64,000 bases of DNA. Origin: Achatina immaculata (taxonomy: Eukaryota; Mollusca; Gastropoda; Stylommatophora; Achatinidae). Below, piece after piece: positions 9,744-21,699 of the stretch. Made by a program: the position numbers and the translations under genes. The notes under the pieces are model-generated. The model did not search any database and was not told the origin of the DNA. It saw only the letters and a list, made by a program, of their open reading frames with translations. The first letter of the stretch is position 1, and every line of letters starts with the position of its first letter. Where the stretch lies: positions 46,072,751 through 46,136,750 of the forward strand of contig CM019693.1 of the NCBI GenBank assembly GCA_009760885.1, in the 5' to 3' direction.

Positions 9744-10487
9744 CAGGGTTATTCATAAGTCTGTGAAACATGTAAAAAATATGCAACAAATAAACATAAT
9801 AAATAACATAAGGGATCTTAATTATTCTTATGCCAAGAGAGAGAAACTCTTCAAGTTTTTGTTTTTTTTTTAAATAAAGCCTGCACACAGAAATGTGGTT
9901 TGCCACTAGGAAGTAGCCGTAGCAAATGTGCATTCGGTAAACGTGAGCAATCATTTTATGTTTTGGAATACGCAAGAACCTCATCCGTTGTGACTGTGCA
10001 GCGACGATTTTGAGCAGAAGTCCAAAAGGCAGCACCTGTTTTCAACAGTATCAAAAGTGGTGTTCGAAATTTCAGGACAAAATGAGGTGCTTTGCTGATA
10101 AGCTTCTCTAACACGATTCACAGTTTCTTCACTTGGTCCTGTTGAGGAGCTGTGCACAGACAGCCTTCATCCCAGAATTTCACATACCACTTCTTGATAC
10201 TGTTGAAAGCAGGTGCTGCCTTCTGGAATTCCACTCAAAATCGTCACTGCATAGTCATAACGGACGAGGTTCTTGCATATTTCAAAACACAAAATGACTG
10301 CTCACATTTACTGAGTGCTATATTTTGCTACTGCTGCCTCCTAACGGCAAACCATAGGAGCCTTTATTTTTTTTTTTTTAATTTGGAAGAGTTTCTTTCT
10401 CTCTCAGAATAAGAATAATCATGATCTGTTACGTAGTTTATTTGGTGTGAATTTTTTTAATGTTTCACGGACTTATGAATAGCCGTG
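9744..10487. mobile_element. Head-to-head inverted-repeat DNA transposon (~320-bp arms)
   Basis: Left end CAGGGTTATTCATAAGTC and right end (reverse complement) CACGGCTATTCATAAGTC match, and the match continues through roughly 320 bp on each side (9744-10070 against 10165-10487). TA flanks both ends. Both arms contain the start of the same transposase gene: reading inward, VLAYxKT and, in the right arm, AAPAFNSIKKWYVKFWDEG, the helix-turn-helix found at the N terminus of DUF4817-type mariner-related transposases. So the element is two 5' ends joined head to head, with no catalytic domain. Confidence 0.8.
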
Positions 10488-10689
10488 TATATAATCACTG
10501 ATATGTCATGATGCCAGTACCAAATCAACATAGACACTGGAATATTGTCTCATAGTCTTTCATCTACTCCACTTCAGTAGCAAAGAATGGTATTGAATTT
10601 GTTATGGGAACCACAGATTGATTAAAAATGAAATTGTTACCTTTATGTTTGTCGGCACATGTCTTTAAAGCATCAGCTGCGCCTTTACA

Positions 10690-11015
10690 GTAAGCTTGGT
10701 TACTTGAGTATCTGTTGACAAAAAGTGTGGGCATTCAAGTAAGTTTGGCTACATGAGTATCTGTTGACAGAAAGTGTAGATAGTCAAGTAAGCTGGTTAC
10801 TTGAGAATCTGTGACAGAAGGTTTAGACAGTCGAGTAAGCTTGATTACTTGAGAATCTGTGGACAGAAGGTTTAGACAGTCAAGTAAGTTTGGCTACATG
10901 AGTATCTGTTGACAGAAAGTGTAGATAGTCAAGTAAGCTGGTTACTTGAGAATCTGTGAACAGAAGGTTCAGACAGTCAAGTAAGCTTGATTACTTGAGA
11001 ATCTGTGGACAGAAG
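10690..11015. repeat. ~50-bp tandem repeat, six to seven units
   Basis: Units of the form GTAAGCTTGATTACTTGAGA plus ATCTGTGGACAGAAGG plus a TTTAGACAGTCAA tail, 47-51 bp long. Two unit subtypes (GGCTACATGAGTATC and GATTACTTGAGAATC) alternate, so some copies came from duplication of unit pairs. Confidence 0.85.
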
Positions 11016-11169
11016 GTGTGTGAAAAGTGTACATGCGTATCTGGGGTGTATCTCACTATAGCTGTATTCTGTGTTGTGAAAGTAATTTACAGACTAAGAA
11101 TACAAGTCACTTCAGTGCTGTATTTCAAATTAGTAACATTATATAATGTTATTATATAATCCACAGCAT

Positions 11170-11335
11170 AACATCATCATTGATTGCTGTGATGGCAGGC
11201 GCTGTTGGTCATGCTTCTCCATAGATCTCATATATGATATTTTCCATTCACTCCTTGACTTTGTGCCATCACATTAGACTGTCCATGATTTTTTTGACTT
11301 TTGGTCTTTCTCATATGGAACAGATATTCCTTTTC
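11170..11335 (-). mobile_element. LINE family F 3' end fragment
   Basis: Reverse-strand fragment related to the family-F copy at 41419-41693: both have a CATCATCATT tail, then GCTGTTGG..ATGCTTCTCC, then CATCACATTAGACTGTCCA and TTGGTCTTTCTC. Heavily diverged. Confidence 0.65.
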
Positions 11336-11929
11336 TTAAATTAACTGGAAAATTTTGTACACTTATATAATTACCTCAGTATTTATATCCCCTTGAATTC
11401 TAAACCATATTATTTGTGCACTCGTTGATAATCTGCATCAGCAAGAGGGCATCTTACAACCGAGAGGCCTACAGGAGAGATGTTAGGGAGGCAAAGTTCC
11501 GCAAATGACTGACTGAGTATTTCTGCATAATTGCAGAGCTGAAGTATATCTATGTAAATATACTGTCCAAAAAAAAAAGAAACGCATAACTTATATAAGC
11601 TTCATTTTTTTATATGTTATGACAAAAAATTTTTGTCCAGGTATCTCAAACCAAACCAAAAACTGTCACCAAGAGCAGGTCCATGATTAGCGTGAATTTT
11701 GCTATTCTCATGTATAGTCAGAATGCAGTAGCTGCCCTTGCTAATCACACTTTTTTTTTCCATTCTAGCCGTACTGCACTAAACATTTAGATGTAGCGTG
11801 CATGTGTCTGCTAGTTACGGACACGGCAGTAATTTAAGTACTTCGCAGTTGTGTAAAGCCACCACCTAAATGATAAATTATACTACTTTTCCTTACTCTA
11901 TCTTCTGATTACATCTGAGGAATTTTAAT

Positions 11930-12640
11930 GTGTAACTGAGAACGAACACATCTCAACAGTTTGAGAACCACTAACACTCATATTGATATAGCAGTTACAC
12001 ATATTTATTATGAGAAAAAATAAGTGGTGAATAAATGAAGATGTAGCAAATAAACTGAGTAAACAGATGAACACTCAAACTCCTCTGAGAACTAGTTCGC
12101 CATGTAAGGAGGGAGTGTGCAACAGACTACTACTCTCAGCTAGGAAAAACATGCATTCAACATGATAGAATAAGAGCCAACTTACTAACACACTGAAAAT
12201 TCCATGGATCCTTACATACAACTTCACATCACCAAAAATATTGGACTTAAAGTCCTCAAAAATCTCAGTATTTCAGATTCTTCCAGTTACAAACTATTTC
12301 TAACAACTCATAGCTACATCAAAAAAATGACACACTGGATCCATGAGGAAGAAAAACTAACAGATCACATCCTAGCATCTTATCTGGAACATCCTTCTCA
12401 GTCAGTCTCTACATAATGAATTTACAATCATAATGAATCTCAAGCTACTAATCAATCTAATTCCTATCATTCATAATCCGTCCTAACTTTCTCTCTCTAT
12501 AAAAATAATAAATCCCAAATCTCCTCCTCTCACTCCTTAAATATGTCCTAACTATTCCCCTAAATCTTCCCGAAGTTTCTATCCCGAGAATCACTCAGCC
12601 TGTGATAATACAATATACGACCTTCCCACGAACACTCACT
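11930..12640 (-). repeat. Interspersed repeat H, copy 1
   Basis: Shares an ordered set of blocks with the copies at 41725-42640 and 50690-51690: GAGAACCACT, an ATTTATTATGAG/TATTGAATG block, GTGGTGAATAAATGA, a GCCATGTA..GGGAGTG block, and CATGATAGAA. No coding sequence. Orientation is arbitrary. Possibly an old LTR; boundaries approximate. Confidence 0.5.
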
Positions 12641-13007
12641 GGACATTCCGTAAATAACTTTTCTATTACTAACGTGTTGAGGCTAAATTCATAAAAATCC
12701 CATTGAATTTAACGTCTCAACCCTGACCTTTCAGCTGAACTCTTATACAACAAAAATACCAAGGGTTTAAAACAAATGGTCCAAATATTAAAATACCCTG
12801 TATTATATCCATTTTATGCAAAATTCAACCATGATAACAGCACATTTTCCAATATACTGTTATACTATAACTAACGTTGCATTTATGGAAGTCGTGATTT
12901 TTGTGGTTAGCACAACTCACTTCCCACGCCAATGAAACCCTATAAAAGGATGAGGTTATACAAACAAATTCAGTCAATTTTCAACCAGACAATTATGGCG
13001 TGTCTAT

Positions 13008-13404
13008 TGCAAAATTTATGTAACATTGCTATTGATCAAAGTCAGATTACCAGGCATTTAAACGTGCAGCAGAGTACCATCAGTTGACTTTGGCACTGTT
13101 TCCAAGCCACTGGCTCAGCTGAAGACTGGCACCGCAGTGGATGGCCCAGGGTCACACAGCAGCTGATGATCGCTTTACTCCGATTCATCACCTCAGAAAC
13201 AGGTTTACAACAGCTTCCTCAAGTGCCCAGTCATTGCTTGCAGGACGTCGTGTGTCTGATCAAACTGTCCGGAATAGACTGCATGAAGCTTGACTGGTGG
13301 CACATTGACCTTACTGAAGTCCTGTCTTAACAAGATGCCGTCGCCAAAATCAGCTTGTTTGGGCCAGCCAGCATTGGCCCAACTGACAATCAGTGGAGAC
13401 ATGT
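13008..13404 (+). pseudogene. Tc1-like transposase, N-terminal half
   Basis: The N-terminal half of a DDE transposase. Frame pieces show IDQSQITRHLNVQQSTIS (first HTH), ATGSAEDWHRSGWPRVT (the GRPR-like hook between the two HTHs), VRNRLHEA, and finally QWRHVWFS just before the first catalytic Asp block. A TATA-like CCTATAAAAGG lies upstream near 12945. Stops and shifts interrupt it. It is cut at 13404, where LINE G begins; about 30 codons around the first Asp are missing, so the LINE insertion came with a small target deletion. Confidence 0.85.
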
Positions 13405-15290
13405 CTGGTTTAGTTCTTCTTCTTCGTTCGCACTGTCTGTCTATATCTGCAGTCCTATCTCTTGGATAAATTTAACTGTTTTTTGTAATTCATGTATGGA
13501 ACCATAGAGCTTATCTTATTTAGTGGTTTCACTGGGCCAGTAATTCTCAGTGTCTTGTAGTTGGTGCAGTTTTGGAGGATATGTTCCACGGTTTGGGGCA
13601 CCTGGGCACATGTACATAGATTAGTAGTACCAACCTTAAACTTTGTATACATATGACTTTGGAGTCGGCTGTGTCCTGTTCGAAGACGGAAAATGGTAAC
13701 TTGTTCCTTTCTGTTTAGCATGTGATAGTCATCATGTGGTGGTGTTTGTGGCTTCCTGTAGGTTTTTATCATGCTTTTCTTCTGATTATAGGTGATTGGT
13801 ATGTCTGGCTGCTCCATTTCAGTGCCCTCTTTGGCCAGACGTCAGCTTTCTCAATGCCTGGTGTAAGCCAATTTTTGACAAGGCATCCTTAAGGTCTGGT
13901 AGTTTGTTGCACTGAAGAGCTTCCAGTACTGATCTTGCATCTGTGAGAATGACTACAGGACATGTATCAATTCTGGAGTCTGATAGTTTTTCAACTGCAG
14001 CAATAATTGCCCTAACTTCTGCATCAAAGTTGTTGCAGTATTTTCCAGTGGGTATGGAAATCTTGTCAGTGGTGTTGTTTGGATATTCAATATGTGCTCA
14101 TGCCCCTCCATTCTTTATGGCATTATGTGCAGATCCATCTGTATACACACATATCCAGGTGTCAGATGGATATTTATCATCTAGAACACTAAGTGTGGCT
14201 GTTGATCTTACAAGACTGCTCTGCATCTCATCATTCTATACACCTTTCACTTCAGTCTGAATAGTTATTTGTGTACAACCTGCTTCTTTCCATGGTGTAT
14301 GCTCTGATACAGATGATAAGAGCGACTACTGTTGGAAGGTCAGGTATCAGTTTATGCATACGCTTGGCCTGATGAATGAAGCTGCTTCTTTTAACCCATC
14401 TTAGTGCCAAGTTATTGAATCTCTCCTTCAGGGGATGGCTTACAAAGCTGATAAATTTCTCTCCCATAGTCATGACCTTTGTGTTCCTTTAGCCTTGAAC
14501 ACCAACTATTTTCTGCAAATAATTGCTATTGGTGTGGATCTCATGGCACTTGTGATAATCCACAGTGACTGATTTTGTACCTTGTCTAGATTATGCAGCT
14601 TAGTGTTTGATGCTGTGCACCAAGATGTTGAGCCATATTCTAAATGTGGTACAATACTTTGCTGATATACATTCTTGAGGATTCTTTCACTAGCTCCCCA
14701 TGTGGTTCCACTCAGTTTTCTTAATATGGCTAGTTTTCTTCTGGCTTTTGCTTCTGCACTGTTGATGTGTTGCTTCCAAGTCAGTTTTGAGTCAAGAGTC
14801 ACTCCTAAGTAAGTGGGTTGTTGTCCATCCTTAAGGATATTTCATTTACAAAGATCTTACCTGCTTTCTGTTTAGATGAGAGAGTGAACAGAGTGGTACT
14901 TGATTTCTCTATGTTGATACTTACACACCATTTGTTTGTCCATGATGTCAAGATGTCTGCTGCTCTTTGAAGTCTCTGTATAGCAACTGTCGTGTATTCA
15001 TCTGTACACCATATGACCAGATCATCTGCATACAGTGCCGCTTTGATTCCATAGGGAAGTTCCTTGACCAGGTCATTAATGAATACAAGGAATAGTGTAG
15101 GTGAAAGGACTCCTCCTTGTGGTACACCGTGTCGCAGAAGTACTTTCTGGCTTTTGTGTTCATTCATTACTACTCTAGCTCTTCTATTGTGTAAATAGGA
15201 CTTTATCCATTTGTACAGTCTTCCATCTGGTTTAGTGATTAATCTTCCTTTTGGTTGCACCACCATGATATGTGGAGAAGGGTCTACCAT
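13405..15290 (-). mobile_element. LINE family G with reverse transcriptase and RNase H
   Basis: Reverse-strand non-LTR retrotransposon. Reading 15290 to 13405: RT blocks GVPQGGVLSPTLFLVFINDL and AALYADDLVIWCTD with the catalytic YADD pair (14805-15290); thumb region with TLDSKLTWKQHINSAEAK (14506-14802); SFIHQAKRMHKLIPD; RNase H with YTDGSA near 14140 and an Asp-containing ILTDARSVLEAL block near 13925; a Cys-rich end TNLCTCAQVPQTVEHILQNC (13585-13625). The tail is (GAA)n. RT, RNase H and a CCHC-like tail in this order fit the I/Jockey group. 5'-truncated (no endonuclease) and frameshifted. Confidence 0.85.
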
Positions 15291-15800
15291 AGGCGAAATT
15301 AACGTATTGCCCAAAATTGGGGTGATGAAGCTCCGCCGCACGGTAGTGGAGGTGTAATGGTATGGGGAATGATTAATTTCAACAGAAGGAGTCCATTGGT
15401 GCAGATTGAAGGAGGCTTAAATGTGCAATGATATGTCATGAAATTCTTCGACCCCATGTCCTTCCATTTTTGGCTGCGCAAAGGTCTGTGTTTCAACAGG
15501 ACAACGCCAGACCCCATTCTGCACGGTTCACCACACAGTTCCTGACTGCCAACAACATTCTCACCCTTCCCTGGCCATCCCTGTCTCCAGACTTGAATCC
15601 GATCGAGCACCTGTGAGATGAGGTGCAAAGACGTGTTTGTTGCCAAAACATTTCTCCAGCCAGTCATCATGATCTGTGGCAGACACTCGAGGAAGAGTGG
15701 GCAGCCATCCCACAGGCGCACATCAGACATCTGATCGCATCTATGCCCAGGAGATGCCAGTTGCTGATCAATGCAAGCAGAGGCCACACACCATACTAAC
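15290..15800 (+). pseudogene. Tc1-like transposase, C-terminal half
   Basis: Resumes after LINE G. Frame pieces show PHGSGGVMVWG, then at 15428-15616 EILRPHVLPFLAAQ, FQQDNARPHSARFT (second catalytic Asp in QQDNARPH) and LPWPSLSPDLNPIEHLW (the Tc1 DDxE signature), then AHIRHLIASMPRRCQ at the end. This block is better preserved than the N-terminal half. Together with 13008-13404 it is one broken gene. Confidence 0.9.
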
Positions 15801-16149
15801 TTGAGAACCCCTGGGACTAACACATTTTCGTCAAACAAATGCAAGAAACTGTCAAGTGAGTGTTTAAACTCTTAGGTATTATTGTGTGAAATCTGAAAAT
15901 TTTATTCATTCGATTTAAAAAGCTATAAAATATCAAAATTATGGCTAAAATTGGGTCATAAGTAGTTATGCATTTCTTTTTTTGGACTATATTTACAAGT
16001 TAAAGGTTTATTCTAATTTTTTACATATCTCCTTAACCCACTAAACTGCAGTATTCTCAGTTACTGCCAAAGTTTTGTACATTTCCTTTACCTTCTTGGT
16101 TGTGGTATTCTCAATTCTCATCCAATGGTACATGATGATGATTACGATG

Positions 16150-18300
16150 ACAACAATAATGAATGAATGAAGGAATAATCTTTAAAGGGTAAAGAATTGG
16201 GCATGCAGGCCCGTCTTACATTTTGCCCTCCATCACTCCATCTTTCATTCTTCCCACACACTTGATTTAGTACAAATATACAAATTAAATTAGGAAAAAA
16301 CATATCAAAAGAGTGTAAGATTTAGCTACTACATTCAAAGTGAAAGATAAGAAGTAATTAACCTAATAAAATAGCACTCACGCACACATACACACGCAGA
16401 CATATACATAAACAAAAATACATTGTAAATACAGATCTTCTAACATATGTTTTTTAACAAACATTAAAATAATTTCTAACAAGTTGCTTTTCTAACAATC
16501 TCATTTTAGTACTTGATGGTTGACGAGCCACGTGTTGAGAGAGTGTTGGTTATTGTATGGAGGCATATAATTACAAGCAAGTAAATAATGAAACAGGTTT
16601 GAGTTAAAGGATGAAGTATTACCAATGGATTTTAAATGGTAGGGGAGGGTGTTCCAGAGCTGTACTGCAGAGTATGCAAGGCTTTTCTTGTACAGATCAA
16701 TCCTGGGTTTAGGAAGAAGACAGTTTTTTAAATGCTGGCTATGTTTAGTGTTATACGTAAACAGTGACCACAAGTAAGATGGAGCATTGTGCAACAGAAT
16801 TCTGTGAACAAACTTAACTTTGTTAAAAATGATTCTATTTTTGAGGGGTAGAATTTTGAGTTGTTTGTGTTGATCAACAGTCTGTACTGGGTGTTTGTCA
16901 CAAATAAGATTTAATGCTCGCTTGTGAAGTGAGTGGAGCCTTTTTGTGTTTGAGACTGAGCATCCATCCCAGATTGTGGAACAGTAATCTAAGTGTGTTT
17001 GTATGTGTGATATGTAGTATATCTTTTTTGTGTCTCTGTCGATAAAGTGTTTAATTTTGGCTAATTGGTAAACTTTCTGTGCAATCAAGTTTGTTAGGTT
17101 ATGTACATGAGAATTCCAAGTTAAATGCTGATCAGTGATGAGTCCTAGGATTTTATGTTCATGAACATTTTCTATTGCCTTAGTACCAGCACAAAGCTGT
17201 AGTGAAGTTTTTGTTGCATTCTGCAATTTCTGCCTTGTAGTGATGAGCATGGATTTTGTTTTGTTGGTGTTTATCAACATACCATTTTTATTATTCCATT
17301 TAATCAAACTGTTTATATCATTTTGGAGCATTGTCTGTAGTTTATTGATGTCATAGTCACTATTGTAAACAGTACAGTCGTCAGCGAAAAGATCACATGA
17401 AGAGTGCTTTAAATGTAGTGGTAGGTCATTAATATAGATAGCAAAGAGAAGAGATCCAAGAATGGAGCCTTGAGGAATACCAGTATCAACCACAGACGAG
17501 CCAGATATTTTGTTTCTAAAGCAAACTACTTGTTTTCTACCTGAGAGAAAAGATGTAATAAGTTTTGTTAGGTCAGGGTGTAATCTATAGCCTTCCAGCT
17601 TTTTTGCAAGAATTTCATGATCAATCATGTCGAAGACTTTCTTGAAATCAAAAAAAGACAGCACCACACAATTTGTCATCATTTATATTAGACAGCTAGC
17701 TTTCTGTCATTTTAGTTAATGCTGGGTGGCAGGAGTAATTTGGTCTAAAACCTGACTGACTGTCTATTAGTAGATTGTTTTCTTGCATGTGGAGCAGTGT
17801 TAACTTTTGTATATGCTTTTCAAGAGGTTTAGATAGTGATGACAGAATGGATATGGGTCTATAGTTTGAGAGGTCACTAGTCTGTCCAGATTTAAAAAGA
17901 GGAAAAACTTTGGCAAGTTTAAAAGTGTCAGGGAAATATTGTTTGTCAATGCACAAGTTGTATAAGTATGTTAGTGTGTCTGTGATAACTGGTGCAGCAT
18001 AGCATAGTATCTTGTTACTAATGTCATCACATCCTGCTGAGTTAGTGTTCTTTAAGGACCGGATGTAGTTATAAACCTCACCGACTGTGAGGAAAGGAAT
18101 ATTAATTTGTTTTAGCTTTACACATTTACTGTCGCTGAAAGTTTTCAACACACTCAGGTCGCAATTTGGGGTCAGTAATGAAGATTTTAGAATACTAATT
18201 TCTTCCCTAAAATGTTCACTGAAATTTGTGCAAGTATGTTCATCATTAAGTGTTTGTGGGTCAGTTTGCTTCCTTTTATTTACAAGAGTATTGTAATGAT
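16150..18300 (-). mobile_element. LINE family I, long copy
   Basis: Reverse-strand non-LTR retrotransposon with a 3' tail of ATTC repeats at 16158-16170 and a ~330-bp 3' UTR rich in CA/TA. The coding part is described under 16501-18151. Related fragments are at 19618-20385 (reverse), 20430-20520 and 20521-21180 (forward). The left part (endonuclease) is missing, so it is 5'-truncated near 18300. L2/CR1-like by RT style. Confidence 0.85.
16501..18151 (-). pseudogene. Family I reverse transcriptase, nearly intact
   Basis: The RT that would copy LINE RNA at the target site. Two reading frames adjoin. At 18151-17696: SAGCDDISNKIL, LAKVFPLFKSGQTSDLSNYR, PISILSSLSKPLEK, SGFRPNYSC. At 17682-16501 (393 codons): FFDFKKVFDMIDHEIL, GIPQGSILGSLLFAIYINDL, then LFADDCTVY with the catalytic FADD, HLTWNSHVHNLTN and a long C-terminal domain ending NTWLVNHQVLK. 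They are separated by a TAG at 17698-17696 and a one-base T-run expansion near 17655. Those two changes are the main damage I see, so this copy is fairly young. Confidence 0.9.
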
Positions 18301-19579
18301 GATGTGGCAGCAGCGTGCTGGGGAGTCTAAGTCAAAATATGAAAGTGCAAGGTTTTGGTTCAGTTGCTTATTACAGTAGAAGCATGTCATTAGAATTTGG
18401 AAAGTTGAACCTGAACTTAAACATGCCATATTAGAATGTATGATTTCCATGGTGATGTATATTTATAAACTGAAGCAAGAATCATGGATATGGTTTTAAT
18501 ATGACCATTACTTAGCGCAGTCTAGGAAATAATCCAGCTCTTTCTTGCAAGGGTTATCATCAACTTTGTTAGGGTCCTCCCACTGGCCTGTATCTGGGTT
18601 CCTTCCTTCAAACATTCTGGAAGATATTGCATTACCCAGAACATTGCCCTACAGAGATAGGAATTCAGTGCACAAATAACATAAGTACCCAAAAATTGCA
18701 GCTACTTACCCTGTATAACACATACATGGATATACACTTCACACAGTTACATACCTATCATGGTTTACAGTTTCATATTCATAACACTGTACTGATGACA
18801 CATGCCAAACACAAATATATTTTATACAAGCATAAAAACATCACACCATGCTTTCCCATATTTTACATAGATGTAAAGCATATATGACAACACACATTTC
18901 GCACAAAAACACAGCTGTATATTTTGTTTAACATAGTTTACATCAAAAATACACATATGTAAACATCCACCACAAAAATATCTTTTATAATGAAGCACAC
19001 TAGACAATGCTGAACACATATCAGTGATTGATGGGTAAATAGTAATCACCTAAGGGACTTCACCTAAGTTAACAGGATGTGAAACCAAATTTTTAAAAAA
19101 TCTCTTCACAAAGACCATAAATAACATACAAAATAAAATGCCATTGTTGGTACATTTTATACAAATGTTTTAAAGAATAACACTTTATATTGACACATAA
19201 ACATACAGATAAACATCAAGAATAACTGTCTGACACATAAACATACAGAAAAATACTATGCATGCCATGTTCTATGCAAATTACACCACATTCAGAAACA
19301 AGTTGAATGGTTTGGCCACATTACACAACCACCATAAGACAAACCACAGAAAATATTCATGCTAAGAATGATTGGAAACAAAAGGATAGGCAGTCCATGC
19401 ATTACGTAATTACAGGAGATATTGGGTGCCTAAAATATATGAATCAAACTGCTGAGATCTATTATAGTGTCTGTCTCCAAAAGGTAAATGAAGAAGAGAC
19501 AAGACCAGACCATAGATAATCTTTTTGTTTTGTTTGGTGGTGGTGATGGTGATGATGGTAGTGGTAGTATATATATTCA
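18301..19579. other. AT-rich sequence, no gene seen
   Basis: Unique AT-rich stretch with many ACACAT/TACATA microsatellite-like words around 18700-19250. No coding, RNA or recognisable TE sequence supported. Confidence 0.4.
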
Positions 19580-20385
19580 GTTATATATTTTGTATACCTT
19601 ATTAAATCGAGAGTGTGGGAATGAATGAATGATCTTTATTTTTAAAGGGTAAAGAATTGGGCATGCAGGCCCATCTTACATTCTGCCCTTCATCACTCCA
19701 TCTTTCATTCTTCTCACACTCTCGATTTAATACAAGTATACAAATTACATTAGGAAAGAAAAAACATATCAAAAGAGTGTAAGATTCAGCTATCACATTC
19801 AAAGTAAAAGAGAAGAAGTAATTAACCTAATAAAACAGCTCTCACACATGCACACACACACACAGACATATACATAAAAATACATTTTCAGTACAGATCT
19901 TCTAACATATGTTTTTTTAACAAACATTAAAATAATTTCTAACAATATATAACAAGTTACTTTTCGAACTATGTCATTTTAGTACTTGATAGCTGGCGAG
20001 TCATGGGTTGAGAGTGTGTTAAAAAATTACAAACAAGTAAATAATGAACAAGGTTTGAGTTAAAGGGTTAAGTATTACTAATGGATTCTAAATGGTAGGG
20101 GAGGATATTCCAGAACAGTACTGCAGAGTATGCAAGGCTTTTCTTGTACAAATCAATCCTGGGTTTAGGAACAAGGCAGTTTTTTAAACGCTGGCTATGT
20201 CTAGTGTTATACGTTAACAGTGACCACAAGTAAGATGGAGTATTGCACGACAGAATTCTGTGAACAAACTCAATTTTTTAAAAAATGACTCTATATTTGA
20301 GGGGTAGAATTTTGAGTTTTTTGTGCTGATCTGCAGTCTGTACTGGGTGTTTGTCACAAATCAGATTTAATGCTTGTTTGGTGGT
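19580..20385 (-). mobile_element. LINE family I, 3' fragment, with an opposite-strand scrap at its edge
   Basis: From 19618 the sequence repeats the 3' UTR and C-terminal coding region of the copy at 16150, with the same ATTC tail. Immediately to its left, 19585-19617 is a forward-strand scrap of the same UTR, creating a 17-bp inverted repeat: ATTAAATCGAGAGTGTG at 19602-19618 against CACACTCTCGATTTAAT near 19717-19733. It ends in a GT/G-rich run at 20380-20410. Confidence 0.75.
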
Positions 20386-20429
20386 GGTGGTGGGGGGGGG
20401 GGGAAGGGGGTGTTTTTTATTTTATTTTA

Positions 20430-21180
20430 TATATATATATTGCATGAAAGGTGGAGTGATAAAGGGCAGAATGTAAAACGGGCCTGTGCGCGCAATTCGT
20501 AAAATCATTCATTCAAACTCTCGGACTCAACATTTAACTTGGAATTCTCATGTACACAATCTAACAAACTTTATAGCACAGAAAGATTACCACCTAGTCA
20601 AAATTAAACATGAATAAGAGAGTACAGCGAGAATTGGAGCCCATGGAAATGTGGTTCATAAGAAGGATGTTGAAGGTACCATGGACAGCTAAGCAAACCA
20701 ATGAAGAAGTCTTAAGAGAGGCTGGAGTTAAAAGGCAAATTACAGCAAAGATCAGAGGTAGACAAGCGAGATTCATAGGACATTTTCTGAGAAGAGGAAA
20801 ATTGGAACACATTGTGGCAACTGAAAAAATTGAGGGAAGAAGAGACAAAGGAAGACAGTCAGAGAAGTTACTGGATGGGCTGTCAGTGTGGCTAGGAAGA
20901 AAGTCACCAGCAGATCTCATAATCAAGTCTAAAGACAAGGAATTGTGGAGAGAAATGATCGCCTATCCCACGTGGCACTGAATATTGAATATTAAACACT
21001 TTATCAACCAAGATATGAGAAAGACATGCTACATATCACATATACAAACACACTTAGACTACTACTACACATATGGGATGGATGCTCAGTCTCAAACACA
21101 AAAAGGCTCCACACATAAAAAACGAGCATTAAATCTGATTTGTGGCAAACATCCAGTACAAACTGCATATCAGCAAAAAA
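20430..21180 (+). mobile_element. LINE family I fragments, forward strand, interrupted by family E
   Basis: 20440-20515 matches the family-I 3' terminus (GGTGGAGTGATAAAGGGCAG). 20525-20610 and 20991-21180 are two halves of one coding segment: HLTWNSHVHNLTN and KIKH before the break, HFIN, YISHIQTHLDY, KRALNLICGKHPVQT after it. A family-E LINE sits in the break with an 8-bp target duplication. Confidence 0.75.
20611..20990 (+). mobile_element. LINE family E, 3' end, inserted in family I
   Basis: 5'-truncated fragment encoding the LINE C-terminus: MNKRVQRELEPMEMWFIRR, KVPWTAKQTNEEVLREAG, FIGHFLRRGKLEHIVA, ADLIIKSKDKELWREMI; the frame closes at TGA 20979-20981. ATTAAACA flanks it at 20603-20610 and 20991-20998. 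The 3' tail is TGAATAT-like. Related copies are at 38366-40197 and 43465-43690. Confidence 0.85.
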
Positions 21181-21240
21181 AAAACAAAAAAACCACACAC
21201 ACACACCACGCACGCATGCACGCACGCACATACACACAAT
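21181..21240. repeat. CA/CGCA microsatellite
   Basis: A-run followed by (CA)n and CGCA repeats at the right edge of the family-I fragment. Confidence 0.9.
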
Positions 21241-21344
21241 GTAATTTGTTACAGGCCACATTTTGTTCTTCTAGTATTTATTCAAAGAATGTTAATGCCA
21301 TTAAAAGTAAAGTAAAAGTAAAGATAGTCCCATAACAAATGCTA

Positions 21345-21480
21345 TAGGGGATGAAGTGTTAGAGACCTCATTATGCTGTGCCATCAGCTTATAAGGTAGA
21401 GTGGCCAGTTCCTTTCCTCGCTGCCTTTCCTTCCCAGATTTTCTCTGATACCCATTTTACAAATGCCACTGTTTGCTCAT
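21345..21480 (-). mobile_element. SINE fragment sharing the core of the 9.1-kb SINE
   Basis: The reverse strand reads AAATGGGTATCAGAGAAAAT followed by CTGGGAAGGAAAGGC, the same core as in the SINE at 9111-9436, and a gap-free GGCCACTCTACC to its right. No tRNA-like head is visible, so it is truncated or from a different head. Confidence 0.6.
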
Positions 21481-21699
21481 CATGTAGATTGCACTACCAG
21501 AAACCAGAATTTATATATTTTTGCATAATTAACTGTAGAAATTTATGACAAATTTTTGCATTAGTAAATGCATTGTCACATAAATGGTTCCCATTATTTG
21601 TCAAATATTGTATGCTGTCAAGATTAATTTACTAGGACTGAGCCAAAGATTTTTGTTTCATAGTATATATTGTATACATGACTTTTTCTCTTATGAACA

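Larger units (their letters stand above)
11563..15989 (+). mobile_element. Tc1-like DNA transposon expanded to 4.4 kb by internal insertions
   Basis: The left terminus CTGTCCAAAAAAAAAAGAAA and the right terminus (reverse complement) TAGTCCAAAAAAAGAAATGC both continue into GCATAACT. TA dinucleotides flank both. Inside, the two halves of one Tc1-like transposase lie at 13008-13404 and 15290-15800, separated by a reverse-strand LINE. A family-H repeat lies in the leader. Tc1 elements are normally ~1.6 kb, so the excess is insertion. Confidence 0.85.
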
